The position numbers were made by a program, and so were the translations under genes. The notes under the pieces were generated by a model, which saw only the letters and a program-made list of their open reading frames with translations, searched no databases and was not told where the DNA came from. From contig CAMMYM010000002.1 of assembly GCA_946527725.1 (NCBI GenBank), positions 1 through 51,383 on the forward strand: DNA of 51,383 nucleotides, read 5' to 3'. This stretch comes from an uncultured Clostridia bacterium (GTDB lineage Bacteria > Bacillota > Clostridia > Christensenellales > Aristaeellaceae). Shown here one piece after another: positions 1 to 8,363 of this stretch. Position 1 is the first letter of the stretch. Each line of letters opens with the position of its first letter.

Positions 1-576
1 CCACTCGTGCTCAAAATAGGAAAACCGGCATTCCGTCCTGTGTTCCGGATCGAACGCTTCATCGCCCTCAGAGGCAAGCATATTCGTGCAGGGATGCTGC
101 TCATTTATCACAATAACCGCGCCGGGTTTCATGCATTTGGCAACAACGGCAAAGAAACGGTTCAGGTCATCAAACCAGCATAGCGCACCGATCATGATGA
201 TCACGATGTCAAATTGTTCCTTATACCGGTCATCAATATCATATATATTTACTGCTTCAAACATGCAGGAAAGGCCAAGCTCCTTTGCTTTTTCATTGGC
301 AAAAGCCACCTGGTTTTCAGCAATATCAAAACCGATCCCTTTCGCCGCCTTTCCGCTTTTTACCAGGGAGAGCAGTTCGCGTCCGTTATTGCAGCAAAAC
401 TGGCCGATCACCGTTCCCTCTGTGGGTATTTTCCGCATGGCAGCCACTGTTTCTTCGTTGAAAAAAGGGTAGTCTTCCTTCTGAATGCGGTCTGTTATAT
501 CGGTTCCCCAGGAATCATCTCTGTAATCAAAAGCTTCCTCCCATGCCGCTTTATTTCCTTCAATATACTTTTCCAT
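1..576 (-). CDS. Class I SAM-dependent methyltransferase (3' end cut by window)
   Basis: The frame is open from an ATG at 576 down to base 1 without a stop, giving 192 codons, so the C-terminus lies outside the window. The protein begins MEKYIEGNKAAWEEAF. It has a SAM-binding motif I-like segment (GTVIGQFCCNNGREL, about residues 54-68), then an acidic strand end (GIGFDIAENQ) and a motif IV-like IVIIMIGALCWF. This order is typical of Rossmann-fold small-molecule methyltransferases (Methyltransf_11/25 type). The substrate cannot be told. It is the last of the leftward genes at this edge and has its own upstream gap to the kinase at 633. Confidence 0.85.
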   Translation of the reverse strand, partial: MEKYIEGNKAAWEEAFDYRDDSWGTDITDRIQKEDYPFFNEETVAAMRKIPTEGTVIGQFCCNNGRELLSLVKSGKAAKGIGFDIAENQVAFANEKAKELGLSCMFEAVNIYDIDDRYKEQFDIVIIMIGALCWFDDLNRFFAVVAKCMKPGAVIVINEQHPCTNMLASEGDEAFDPEHRTECRFSYFEHEW

Positions 577-632
577 GAAATCTTCCCCTGTTCATTGCTT
601 TTGATATAAATCTATAAATTCAGGTTTCCGTT

Positions 633-1214
633 TTATCGTTCAAAACCGAATTCCTGCAGGAAACGGTGAAATGCCCGGTCTCTCTCTTTTGCCGTCTCAT
701 AATACGGCAAACCGTATTTCCTGCATTCTTCTTTTATCAGGATGCTCTGTTCAACAAGATATTCCGCGCCTTCCCGGAGTTCTTCATCCGATTTATAGAA
801 TGTATAGTCTTTTTCCGTATCATATTTTTTCTGGATCAGGAAACGCTCTTCCGGCGTAACATCCGATGTAATGAAGTAAGCGATCTCACAGTTCGCCCCG
901 CGTATATATTTGTCATAGTCCTCCGGCAAAAGCTGATACATATCCAAAACCATACCGGGTTCAGGCCCGTCATATCCACAGTTTTCCAGCATGGTGCGGA
1001 CAAACGGGGCCATTTTACCGCTGATGACGCGCAATGTCTCCAGGGATGACAGGCCCTGGTACGTATTCACCCCGGTTTCAGGGAAGCACTTCTCGAATCC
1101 TGCAATGATGGAATCCATACTGATGTACTGATAGCCATATTGCCTGGAAAGCAAATGGGAAATTGTGCTTTTCCCGGCTCTTGGAACGCCTGCAATGATC
1201 ATATTGTTCCTCAT
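633..1214 (-). CDS. P-loop nucleotide kinase-like protein
   Basis: A 193-residue protein with a Walker A motif at the very N-terminus (GVPRAGKST, about residues 9-17). A DSI/D-rich segment follows (SMDSII), and the rest is helical, as in small-molecule kinases of the AAA/adenylate-kinase-like group. Its start codon overlaps the stop codon of the acetyltransferase upstream (ATGA at 1211-1214), so the two are translationally coupled. The phosphate acceptor is unknown. An internal start at residue 5 is possible because the P-loop follows so closely. Confidence 0.75.
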   Translation of the reverse strand: MRNNMIIAGVPRAGKSTISHLLSRQYGYQYISMDSIIAGFEKCFPETGVNTYQGLSSLETLRVISGKMAPFVRTMLENCGYDGPEPGMVLDMYQLLPEDYDKYIRGANCEIAYFITSDVTPEERFLIQKKYDTEKDYTFYKSDEELREGAEYLVEQSILIKEECRKYGLPYYETAKERDRAFHRFLQEFGFER

Positions 1215-1744
1215 GCTGTAATGATCCCCTTACTGTTCCATCTGAGCACCGTCCGGTATCCAAGCTTTTCATACCAGTAACCCAAGTGCGTATAGTGTAT
1301 CCATGACATGTCAAATCCTTCATCTTTCAGCATATTTGTTGCCTGTCTGACCATTTCCAGGCCAATCCCTTTTTCACGGTACTCCGGGATCGTTCCGACA
1401 CATCCCGGCCCGCCGATGTGAAGGCCATCATGCCTGCCCCAATCACCCAGAATGCAGAAAGAAACTATCGTGTCCATGTCAAAAGCGCAGAATGTCCTGC
1501 TTCGCTCAAAATACGGCACCCAGTCTTCATTCACCCGACCTACTGTTTTCTTCAGTTTTTCGATATCACTGTGGTTCTCCCCGAATGTAATATTTTCAGG
1601 ATGCGGATAAGGGGGCTGGTTGGGCGTGTCCTGTCTCAGATCCATGATTAACTCAGTGAATACCCAGCTTTCAGGCATACTTTTTATATTCGCCTCATTG
1701 AAGAATCCGTTATGCATACTGTTAAACAGTTTCCTGTAATTCAT
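1211..1744 (-). CDS. GNAT-family N-acetyltransferase
   Basis: A 177-residue protein. The C-terminal half carries the GNAT acetyl-CoA motif A (GCVGTIPEYREKGIGLEM, with the R/Q-x-x-G-x-G/A-like REKGIG). A motif B-like tail follows (YWYEKLGYRTV), in which the Tyr usually acts as the general acid. The N-terminal 90 residues are poorly conserved and probably set the substrate. It is first in a two-gene unit with the P-loop kinase (4-base overlap). The likely promoter is the repeated element at 1846-1884, about 100 bases upstream. Confidence 0.8.
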   Translation of the reverse strand: MNYRKLFNSMHNGFFNEANIKSMPESWVFTELIMDLRQDTPNQPPYPHPENITFGENHSDIEKLKKTVGRVNEDWVPYFERSRTFCAFDMDTIVSFCILGDWGRHDGLHIGGPGCVGTIPEYREKGIGLEMVRQATNMLKDEGFDMSWIHYTHLGYWYEKLGYRTVLRWNSKGIITA

Positions 1745-1845
1745 ATACTGATATTTTCCTCCTTACCCTTACTCCGAATGTTTGCTGATCATTCAGGCAT
1801 GGAACGGAAGATACAAAGCTTTTTGATGATGACCGTCCCGGTCGC

Positions 1846-1884
1846 CGCCTTCAGATAATACCATATTCCGCCGTTTCCCAAAAG
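1846..1884 (-). promoter_or_regulatory. Extended -10 promoter element, copy 1 of a 39-bp repeat
   Basis: Read on the minus strand it contains CGGAATATGGTATTAT, an extended -10 (TATGG-TATTAT). It sits about 100 bases upstream of the acetyltransferase start at 1744. The 39 bases match 8325-8363 at 38 positions. The rest of 1745-2107 has no gene I can support; a short 75-codon frame spanning it looks fortuitous. Confidence 0.55.
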
Positions 1885-2107
1885 GCATTCCCGAAGACGT
1901 CCCGGGCCCGGTTCGGATTCACATGCTTCCCGATCCGGAGGATCCTGTGCTCCGGCATATAGGCGGAAAGCCCTGTAAACATCCCCGCCGGTTATCGTTT
2001 TCCTGCATGATTCCATCTTTATGCCGGAAGTGCAATACAGACAAGCGCCGAAACGGTGTACATCCCGTTCCGGCGCTTGTTCTTTATGCGTACTGTTATC
2101 CCCTGGC

Positions 2108-2920
2108 TTATGCGTACTTCCACATATCCCCTGCCGGGAAGAAGGTCATCGGCAGGCTGTCATCGTTAACGATCGGCCGGAGCCATTCCGCCGCCCAGCG
2201 CATACCTGCTTCCTCCTGGACGAAATGCCCGGGCACGATCATGCCCTTGGCTTTGCCCAGGTCCGCAGCATCCCGGATATACAGCGGCAACGTCCAGTCC
2301 ACCGTCTCGCCCGGAATGACCACGTCATAATCCCAGCTGGCCGCCACTTGTTTGTTGTTGCTCCAGTTACTGTCCGCTCCCGGCAGCAGGTGACCACAGA
2401 AACCGATAGTGGAAACAATGCTGTCGGGATTGCCGATATAACGGATGTGCTCCAGCCCCATACGCTCCTTGACGTGGGCAACCAGATCCCCCAGGCGGGT
2501 GGGCGGCAGGACAATCTCCCAGCGGCCCCGATCCGTTTTCTGGTATTCCAGCCATCCCATCTGTTTCATCAGGTAGTGGAAGATGCCGTCCGGGCGGTGG
2601 GCATGGATATGGTCGTGGTCCCGGTAAACAGTGATTCCATTGTCCACCAGCAGGGCAAGTTTTTCTTCATATACGTCATTTCCTGCCAGCCATTCGCATT
2701 CGTCATCATAGCCGCTGAAAAAGGTGGGTTCATGGACAAAAACAAAGTTTGCACCGATCTCGATCGCTTTGCGGATGACCGGGACGGTAGGTGCGATGGA
2801 AATCAGGATCCCTGTACATTCACGGTTTGGATCCGCACCCACAGCCACGTCACAGGTACGCCGGTCCCCGATGTCCGGATGGTAAGCCAGGATGCCGTCG
2901 ATGATGCTTTGGATGGTCAT
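2108..2920 (-). CDS. Nif3-like dinuclear metal centre protein
   Basis: A 270-residue protein resembling the NIF3/GTP cyclohydrolase I type 2-like family (YqfO/YbgI), which forms toroidal hexamers with a two-metal site. Metal-ligand-like motifs are visible: FVHEPTFF (about 80), DHDHIHAHRPDG (about 100-111) and a C-terminal GHFVQEE. The family's usual HH.P reads HEP here. A good ribosome site (AAAGGAG, 9 bases spacing) supports the ATG at 2920. Family function is unsettled, with a metal-dependent hydrolase or metal chaperone proposed. It stands alone, facing left. Confidence 0.8.
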   Translation of the reverse strand: MTIQSIIDGILAYHPDIGDRRTCDVAVGADPNRECTGILISIAPTVPVIRKAIEIGANFVFVHEPTFFSGYDDECEWLAGNDVYEEKLALLVDNGITVYRDHDHIHAHRPDGIFHYLMKQMGWLEYQKTDRGRWEIVLPPTRLGDLVAHVKERMGLEHIRYIGNPDSIVSTIGFCGHLLPGADSNWSNNKQVAASWDYDVVIPGETVDWTLPLYIRDAADLGKAKGMIVPGHFVQEEAGMRWAAEWLRPIVNDDSLPMTFFPAGDMWKYA

Positions 2921-3163
2921 ATCGTTCTGTCTCCTTTTCTGTCATGATTTGATACAACCACTATACTGTGCCGGCTGTGACCGGAACAGCAATAAAGTAT
3001 CCAGATCTTCCAATAATCTCTTTTTTGTCTTCATCCAACTGGTACCTGATAAGAAGGCCGCCTTGAGGATCAATCAGTTGCACCAGGACAGCAATACCCT
3101 CAAAAACGACCAAACAGAAGGATGCCGGCGTGTATCCTTTCAACCGTTCCAGCCTTGCGTCCA

Positions 3164-3537
3164 TCAGCTGTTTTCCGGTGCCTGCACCGTAAAGCGGAAA
3201 TCCTTTTTCTGCCGATACAATTCCTTTTCCAGTACATCCGCATACTGCTGAACGGCTGGCCCCAGGTTTTTCAGCCACTTTTTTATATCTTCCTTGTCCT
3301 TGTATGCGGCAGGATTCCGGCGGATCTCAAGCGCTTTTTTCAGTGGCGCTTCATCCCGGAAAATGTGCTCCGACAATGCCCAAAGCCCGGCCGGAAATCA
3401 TCAAGGACAACGCTTCCATACAGCCAGATGCTGTGGACATGATTGTCCAGGATGCTGACGATCCGATCTGTCAGACGTTCGATAGATTGTTCCATATCAG
3501 CTTTCATCGGCCTGATTAACAACCTCCCGGCCTCCAT
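3164..3537 (-). pseudogene. Decayed nucleotidyltransferase (aminoglycoside adenylyltransferase-like)
   Basis: Two minus-strand frames carry the two ends of one gene. Bases 3340-3537 give MEQSIERLTDRIVSIL...WLYGSVVLDDFRPGF, the GS-x-D-type start of a nucleotidyltransferase fold. That frame then runs out of homology. The next frame (3164-3376) gives the family's typical tail (ALEIRRNPAAYKDKEDI, then WLKNLGPAVQQYADVLEKEL). The catalytic middle, roughly a hundred codons, is missing at about 3375-3385, so the product cannot be active. Downstream, 2961-3163 is open in yet another frame (ends FIAVPVTAGTV); I could not identify it. Confidence 0.6.
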
Positions 3538-3778
3538 GTTTTCTGCCCTTTATCTCCGTAGGGGAGCCGGAAGGCTGGCAGGCTCCCTTCGTATCGGCCA
3601 TATCACAAATCCGGTTCAGTACGGTTTCACAGCGGTCAGTTTCACGGATTCCTTCTGAATAGGGACAGATCTGAAAACTGCGGATGGAATCACAAAACCG
3701 ACATCCCGGATACCTTCGTTCCCCGATTCCGGTTTCTTCTTTTGCGAAGATCCCGATTATCTGATTGACACTCTCCAT
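3497..3778 (-). CDS. Hypothetical small protein, doubtful
   Basis: An open frame of 93 codons with four cysteines near its middle (GCRFCDS...QICPYSE...DRCET). It overlaps the 3' end of the NUDIX gene by 22 bases and runs into the broken nucleotidyltransferase. No clear ribosome site precedes its ATG and I recognise no family. It may be a remnant or chance frame filling the gap between the two genes. Confidence 0.22.
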   Translation of the reverse strand: MESVNQIIGIFAKEETGIGERRYPGCRFCDSIRSFQICPYSEGIRETDRCETVLNRICDMADTKGACQPSGSPTEIKGRKHGGREVVNQADES

Positions 3779-4206
3779 TCGTCTTCTGAAACCGAATACT
3801 GAAATTCTGTCAGCTCCGGCGTGTTCATTACTTTCAGGAGATCGTCAAAATCGTCAACGGTTTTTACTGTTGAAAGGTCGCTGTACTTCATCCAGTCCAT
3901 TTGGCCCTCACCGGATGAGATAAGTTCTCCTGACCACCGCATGGCCTTAAACAGCAGGACAACATACCTTCCGTTTTCCAAGGGAAACTGTTTGATTCCG
4001 ACCAATCTCGGATCAAGGATCGTTAAGCCGGTTTCTTCTTTCATCTCGCGGATAACCGCGTCGACAAAGGATTCTCCGGGCTCAACATGGCCGCCCGGCA
4101 GTGTATACCCCCGCCAGTCTTTCTTTATCCTGTTTTGAAGCAAGATTCTATCGCCGTCTTCGATCAGGCATAATACTGTCAGTTCAACATTCTCTGTCCT
4201 GCTCAT
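3757..4206 (-). CDS. NUDIX hydrolase
   Basis: A 149-residue protein with a complete Nudix box at residues 39-61 (GHVEPGESFVDAVIREMKEETGL), including the catalytic REx2EE core. The N-terminal VELTVLCLIEDGDRILLQ strand is typical of MutT/8-oxo-dGTP diphosphatase-like members. The likely reaction is hydrolysis of a nucleoside diphosphate derivative; the exact substrate is unknown. Between its start and the next gene upstream is a hairpin-rich 47-base gap. Confidence 0.85.
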   Translation of the reverse strand: MSRTENVELTVLCLIEDGDRILLQNRIKKDWRGYTLPGGHVEPGESFVDAVIREMKEETGLTILDPRLVGIKQFPLENGRYVVLLFKAMRWSGELISSGEGQMDWMKYSDLSTVKTVDDFDDLLKVMNTPELTEFQYSVSEDEWRVSIR

Positions 4207-4253
4207 GTTTTTCCCTCACAACCGTATTTGCCGGTTTCCCGAAGTGCCGGTTG

Positions 4254-4751
4254 TCAGATCCGCTTTCCAAAAATCTCACAAATCAGTTCTTTTGTCCCGT
4301 CTTCCCTGACCAGCATGTTTTCCCAGTGAAACCGATCCGGTGTTATATCAGAAAAAACCCAGAATGCGTTTTCTTCATCAAGCACCCGGCCTGTTAGCCT
4401 GTTCCCTTCTTTTGTGAAGGTCAGCCTTTTCATACATGTTTCACAGGTATATACCACATCATAACAGCCGTTTTTCCTGCTAAACATGCGAAGAGAAGTC
4501 CCGTACTCACCATCAGGCTGCGGATTGGCCGCCTTTGTGCTCCCGGATGGGAAGATGAAAACATCCTGCACTCCTGTTCCTTCCAGGATCCTTCTGAAGA
4601 TCCATTCTCCGACTACGTGACGCTAAAGGCCCTTTTCCGGTTCATCATAGTAGTCACATTCCCAGTCCCCGATCAGCGGAGCAAACCAGTCATAACCATC
4701 CGGAATTCTGTCAGTTTTGCTGCTCAAAAGCGCTTCACAAAAATTGTCCAT
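4254..4751 (-). pseudogene. Lipocalin-like DUF1579-type protein interrupted by an in-frame amber stop
   Basis: An ATG at 4751 opens a 166-codon frame that is unbroken except for one TAG at codon 43 (plus-strand cta at 4623-4625). Before the stop is FAPLIGDWECDYYDEPEKG. Straight after, in the same frame, come RHVVGEWIFRRILEGTGVQDVF and a full family-like body ending at 4254. The two halves belong to one family of conserved calycin-like proteins (FxxLIGxWE ... GEWIFxxILEGTxVQDVF). Because only a single base is wrong, this is a very recent null allele, a sequencing error, or a suppressed stop. An internal restart would lack the first strand. Confidence 0.7.
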
Positions 4752-4862
4752 CCGCATGCCCCCTGAATGTATCAATCCAGTCTTCATATATTATTCAGAT
4801 CACTTCAATCTTCCGGCTGGCAGCCTTCCCTGCCGCCCTGCTGCATCCCGGCAATGCGCTGG

Positions 4863-5969
4863 TTATTCTTTCACGAACTGCTGCCAGTTATCAAAGGGTG
4901 CCGGGCGTTCGCACGAAGTTTCAGTCATGCGAACCGTTCCGCCGGCTCCGCTTTCAATCATCTTTTCAACAATATCCAGCACATGGCAGGCCATCTCTGC
5001 AGAAGCTGCTGGTTTTCCTCCCTCCCGAATGCACCTGGCCAAGTCCGCCGCACCGATTCCGCGGCAGTTGTCCGACAGCGGGGAAACAGGCTCCAGGGTT
5101 CTCCATTCCGGATGCATAAAGTCGTTGGGCAGGAAAGAAACTGTCCCGCCGAACTGGTTGGCGTCTCCCAGTCGCAGGATTCCCTTTGTGCCGTGGATTG
5201 TAAATTCCCCCTGATCCGCAGCGGCGCTGTCCCCGTTCAGGGAAAACGTTCCGGAGATGCCGCCCTTTGTTGTCAGTACTGCGTTGACCTGGCTCTCGTT
5301 GTCATAAATATAATCCTGGCCGAATTCCGGGCTTTGGGGAAACACATTTTTCCTGACCCGGCAGTGGTTGCCCACCTGGGCATAAACCTTTTCCATCGGC
5401 CCGAGCAAAGCACACAGCGCCGTCAGGTAATAAACGCCATAGTCATAGCAGATCCCACCGCCCGGCAGCCTCAGGAATTTAAAGATGCTGGCAAGCATCG
5501 TCAGGTCCCGGTTCGCGACAATATGAAATGACGTGATATCGCCGATCAGTCCCCCGTCCAGGGCCTTCCGGGCTGTCTGCACCGCGCTTCCCATAAAAGT
5601 TTCGGGTGCGGATGCCAGCAGCAGCTTCTTTTCCCGGGCCAGGCTGATCATTTCTTTTGCCCGGGAAAGCTCTGTCGCAAGCGGTTTTTCAAGATAGACG
5701 TGTTTGCCCGCCTGCAGCGCCCGCATGACCAGTTCATAATGAGTCGGTGCAGGCGTCAGGACAACGATCATCTCGATTTCCGGATCTGCCAGCATTTCAG
5801 CTGTATCGGCTGCCCGGATGCCATACTGCGCCGCTTTCTTTTCCGCGTTTTCCCGGTGTGCGGCGCTGCAGGCAAGGACTTCCTGCGCCCCGAACCGGTT
5901 GATCATGTTCTGAAGATAAATGTCACTGATCGCCCCGCATCCGATGACTCCGGTTTTAACTGGATTCAT
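4863..5969 (-). CDS. Gfo/Idh/MocA-family oxidoreductase
   Basis: A 368-residue NAD(P)-dependent dehydrogenase. The N-terminal Rossmann motif is GVIGCGAISDIYLQNM (residues 8-23). The family's signature EKP is present at about residue 95 (HVYLEKPLAT), its Lys being catalytic. The C-terminal alpha/beta domain includes GGGICYDYGVYYLTAL, the region that holds the usual GG-x-x-x-D/H substrate motif. Members oxidise or reduce sugars, inositols and related polyols in the cytoplasm; the substrate here is unknown. It has its own promoter (6042-6050) and a sizeable leader. Confidence 0.88.
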   Translation of the reverse strand: MNPVKTGVIGCGAISDIYLQNMINRFGAQEVLACSAAHRENAEKKAAQYGIRAADTAEMLADPEIEMIVVLTPAPTHYELVMRALQAGKHVYLEKPLATELSRAKEMISLAREKKLLLASAPETFMGSAVQTARKALDGGLIGDITSFHIVANRDLTMLASIFKFLRLPGGGICYDYGVYYLTALCALLGPMEKVYAQVGNHCRVRKNVFPQSPEFGQDYIYDNESQVNAVLTTKGGISGTFSLNGDSAAADQGEFTIHGTKGILRLGDANQFGGTVSFLPNDFMHPEWRTLEPVSPLSDNCRGIGAADLARCIREGGKPAASAEMACHVLDIVEKMIESGAGGTVRMTETSCERPAPFDNWQQFVKE

Positions 5970-6041
5970 ATGCTATCTTCCTCCCCATATTCACAGAATG
6001 CTGTACTGAATTTGGAAAACTCCCTTTTGAATTTGTTTTTT

Positions 6042-6050
6042 ATTATATCA
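6042..6050 (-). promoter_or_regulatory. Extended -10 promoter for the Gfo/Idh/MocA gene
   Basis: The minus strand reads TGATATAAT, a perfect extended -10 hexamer, about 75 bases before the ATG at 5969. No good -35 lies 16-18 bases upstream, which fits an extended -10 promoter. Confidence 0.5.
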
Positions 6051-6195
6051 TAAAACTGTCCGGCAAATATCCGGTGCGAAAACAAACATCTGTGCGGCCT
6101 TGTATTACATCAAAATTCCATGGTTGTGTCAGGTTTGTGACCGTTCCGACTGAAATATACCTATTCATCACTGCGTTCAGGTCTGAGTTTTCAGC

Positions 6196-6678
6196 TTACC
6201 GAATCTCCATCCAAATCCCGGAGTCGTGAATGGATGCCCCTTCGACACTTTTGTAAAAGCGTTGCGCTTCGTCGTTGCCTGCCATCAGCGCGATCAGCAT
6301 TCCTACACCCTGCGCTTTGCATTCGTTTCTCAGTGCGGCCAGCAATGCCTGCGCAACTTTTCTGTGCCTTTCGCTTTTCAGTACGCAGATCCAGTCAAGA
6401 TATGCGCTGCAGCACGATGCGTCGCTCCTGCTTGCGATGATGGAAGCATCGATTCGCCCGATTACCTGATCATCTTTAACGGCAATAAAGGACATGGCAG
6501 TATTGAACCGTGCATTATCAAAGCTTGCTTCCAGCTGCTGTCTGTAGCTTTCGTCCGGTTCCCAATAATATGTATCGGGTTCCTGTTTCCGGAGTTCCAG
6601 TTCAAATGCGATGACCTTACGAACATCCGCTTTCTCAAGCCGTTTTATGCTGAACATTTTCTTTTTGGCTGCTTTCAT
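6196..6678 (-). CDS. GNAT-family N-acetyltransferase
   Basis: A 160-residue protein. The central part has a GNAT-like fold: DQVIGRIDASII (strand 4), then LDWICVLKSERHRKVAQALLAAL, where motif A reads RHRKVA instead of the usual Q/R-x-x-G-x-G/A. The C-terminal AQRFYKSVEG matches motif B. The altered motif A is worth noting but the family varies there. It follows the alpha/beta hydrolase by 27 bases and is probably co-transcribed. The acceptor substrate is unknown. Confidence 0.75.
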   Translation of the reverse strand: MKAAKKKMFSIKRLEKADVRKVIAFELELRKQEPDTYYWEPDESYRQQLEASFDNARFNTAMSFIAVKDDQVIGRIDASIIASRSDASCCSAYLDWICVLKSERHRKVAQALLAALRNECKAQGVGMLIALMAGNDEAQRFYKSVEGASIHDSGIWMEIR

Positions 6679-6705
6679 GACCGTATACCCTGACGATTCA
6701 TCTTC

Positions 6706-7611
6706 TTAATATTTGTCCGGGAACAGTTCTGCCAGGAATGCTGAAACAGTTTCCCTGTATCGGACCGGATTTGTAAGGATAGATACTGCGTGTGCTGCTC
6801 CGGGAATCAGGCAAAGCTTTGCAAACCCTTTTGTTGCGTTCTTCATTCTCTCGCTGTGTTCCGGCAGGATGAAACTGTCGTCCGCTCCGTGAATAAACAG
6901 GATCGGAATCATGTTGCCTTTCAGGCTGTCGATGGGCCGCATCCGGCGGAAGGAATACCCGAAGCGGGCCTTGGCGCATACGGAAGTAATGTATACCAGG
7001 AATTCCGGTAGGTGCATCATTTTCAGTCCGGTCTTCAGCACCGGGACGATATCGCTGAAACCGCAATCCGCCACAACAAAATCAACCGGCGGTTTTTCCT
7101 CCAGCACCGCGATGGATGTCGCCGCGCCGAGGGACTCGCCATGGATCCCGAAGAGCACAGTATGCGGATAACGTTTTCTGCTGTCCTCAATCATGGCCAG
7201 CAGGTCTTTTCTTTCACGTACGGAATAGGTGCAGAAATCAGGCCTGTTCTGTCCGTGGCCGCGCAAGTCGTAGATAATAATGTTGAATCCCTGTTCCAGA
7301 TACATGTATGCATATTTTAAGGCACCGAAACGGTTGTCCGTATACCCGTGGGAAATGAGCATGCAGCGGTCTGCACCGCCCGGATTCTTCAGAAACTGTG
7401 CGTGCAGGACATATCCGTCAAAGCTGCTGACGGTATAATCCGCTTTTTCCAGCGGATCATACCAGGACAGATCGTAATGGCTTTCCTGCCAGGTCCGTGC
7501 CTCCTCCAGCGTCTGCCTTCTTCCCCCTGCCATGGAATAGCCCGCAAGGAGGAATCCGGCGGCTGCCAGCAGGGCTGTCAGGACAGCGATGATTATTGCA
7601 ACAGTAAGCAT
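6706..7611 (-). CDS. Membrane-anchored alpha/beta hydrolase
   Basis: The start at 7611 (MLTVAIIIAVLTALL) is chosen because GGAGGAG sits 6 bases before it; an upstream in-frame extension of 40 codons lacks this. Residues 3-27 form one membrane anchor. The hydrolase domain follows, with ISHGYTDNR as the oxyanion strand, nucleophile elbow GIHGESLGAA (Ser), acid in FIHGADDSF and His in GAAHAV, a complete triad. This resembles the YqkD/BAAT-like serine hydrolases of Firmicutes. It probably acts at the membrane face on an ester or amide. An operon with the following acetyltransferase is likely. Confidence 0.85.
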   Translation of the reverse strand: MLTVAIIIAVLTALLAAAGFLLAGYSMAGGRRQTLEEARTWQESHYDLSWYDPLEKADYTVSSFDGYVLHAQFLKNPGGADRCMLISHGYTDNRFGALKYAYMYLEQGFNIIIYDLRGHGQNRPDFCTYSVRERKDLLAMIEDSRKRYPHTVLFGIHGESLGAATSIAVLEEKPPVDFVVADCGFSDIVPVLKTGLKMMHLPEFLVYITSVCAKARFGYSFRRMRPIDSLKGNMIPILFIHGADDSFILPEHSERMKNATKGFAKLCLIPGAAHAVSILTNPVRYRETVSAFLAELFPDKY

Positions 7612-7727
7612 AGGTTTCTCCTCCGGGAGTATGGGCAGGATGAATGCCCGGCTGTTTCCTGCCGAAATTTCGGGATTTACCGTTTCCGGCTGTCCTTTCC
7701 TTAATTTGCCCGGCAAACCGGAATATA

Positions 7728-8249
7728 TCACTCTCCCAATATTTCCAGGGCTTCTTCAAATGTTACAGCGTCTGCGAGTCCTTCCCAGACATCGTCATTA
7801 TAATACCTGACAGCAGTTTCGCCGGACATATAGTCATTATCAAAGGTGGAATTAGTTCCTTCCGGAATAATCACGTCATATCCCCTTTCAAACGCGGATT
7901 TCACAGTGGCATCGATGCAGTAATTCGTCTGCAGGCCGATGATCATCAGCCGTTTGTCTGCCTGCTGCTTCAGGTATTGCTTAAAGTCTTTGTTTCCGAA
8001 GCAGCTGTTGATCGTCTTGACGAATACTTTTTCCCCCTCTTTCGGTACGATCCGGTCAATGATTTCAAAATCTTCATCCCCCGCTGACATGCCGCTGCCC
8101 GGACCCGCGTCATGCTGAACAAAGATGACTTCAACATTATTCTTTCTCGCGGCGTCCACCAGCCGGGTTGTCCTTTCTGAAAAAGTATCAAACGCATACA
8201 GGTCTTCGTCAACCAAACCTTTCTGCATGTCAATAACCAATAAAATCAT
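7728..8249 (-). CDS. Isochorismatase-family cysteine hydrolase
   Basis: A 173-residue protein with the family triad visible: Asp7 (LLVIDMQKGL), Lys78 (VFVKTINSCF) and Cys111 (GLQTNYCIDAT). The length matches single-domain members (nicotinamidase/isochorismatase superfamily). The real substrate is unknown; the metal-binding His residues expected of a nicotinamidase are not obvious, so another amide or ester is likelier. It is transcribed from the repeated promoter at 8325-8363 and lies upstream of the alpha/beta hydrolase. Confidence 0.85.
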   Translation of the reverse strand: MILLVIDMQKGLVDEDLYAFDTFSERTTRLVDAARKNNVEVIFVQHDAGPGSGMSAGDEDFEIIDRIVPKEGEKVFVKTINSCFGNKDFKQYLKQQADKRLMIIGLQTNYCIDATVKSAFERGYDVIIPEGTNSTFDNDYMSGETAVRYYNDDVWEGLADAVTFEEALEILGE

Positions 8250-8324
8250 TTTTTGTCTCCTTCTCAGATTCCGATCGGCAGATAATCAAATAATGAATGT
8301 TTTTAGCGGCATCCATCCCGGCCC

Positions 8325-8363
8325 CGCCTTCAGATAATACCATATACCGCCGTTTCCCAAAAG
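8325..8363 (-). promoter_or_regulatory. Extended -10 promoter element, copy 2 of a 39-bp repeat
   Basis: The minus strand reads CGGTATATGGTATTAT, about 85 bases before the hydrolase start at 8249. It matches 1846-1884 at 38 of 39 positions, including sequence both sides of the -10. The rest of 8364-8783 has no gene I can support. A coding-like stretch at about 8643-8750 (GTTQELKKIADSTGSDPG) has no start and may be a remnant. Confidence 0.55.

Noticed and set aside
1789-2016. 75-codon minus-strand frame between the acetyltransferase and Nif3 genes
   Set aside because: It reads through the repeated promoter element and has no family resemblance. The similarity with 8325-8363 comes from the promoter DNA.
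2021-2947. 308-codon plus-strand frame across the Nif3-like gene
   Set aside because: Antisense shadow; the minus-strand product has family motifs and a ribosome site.
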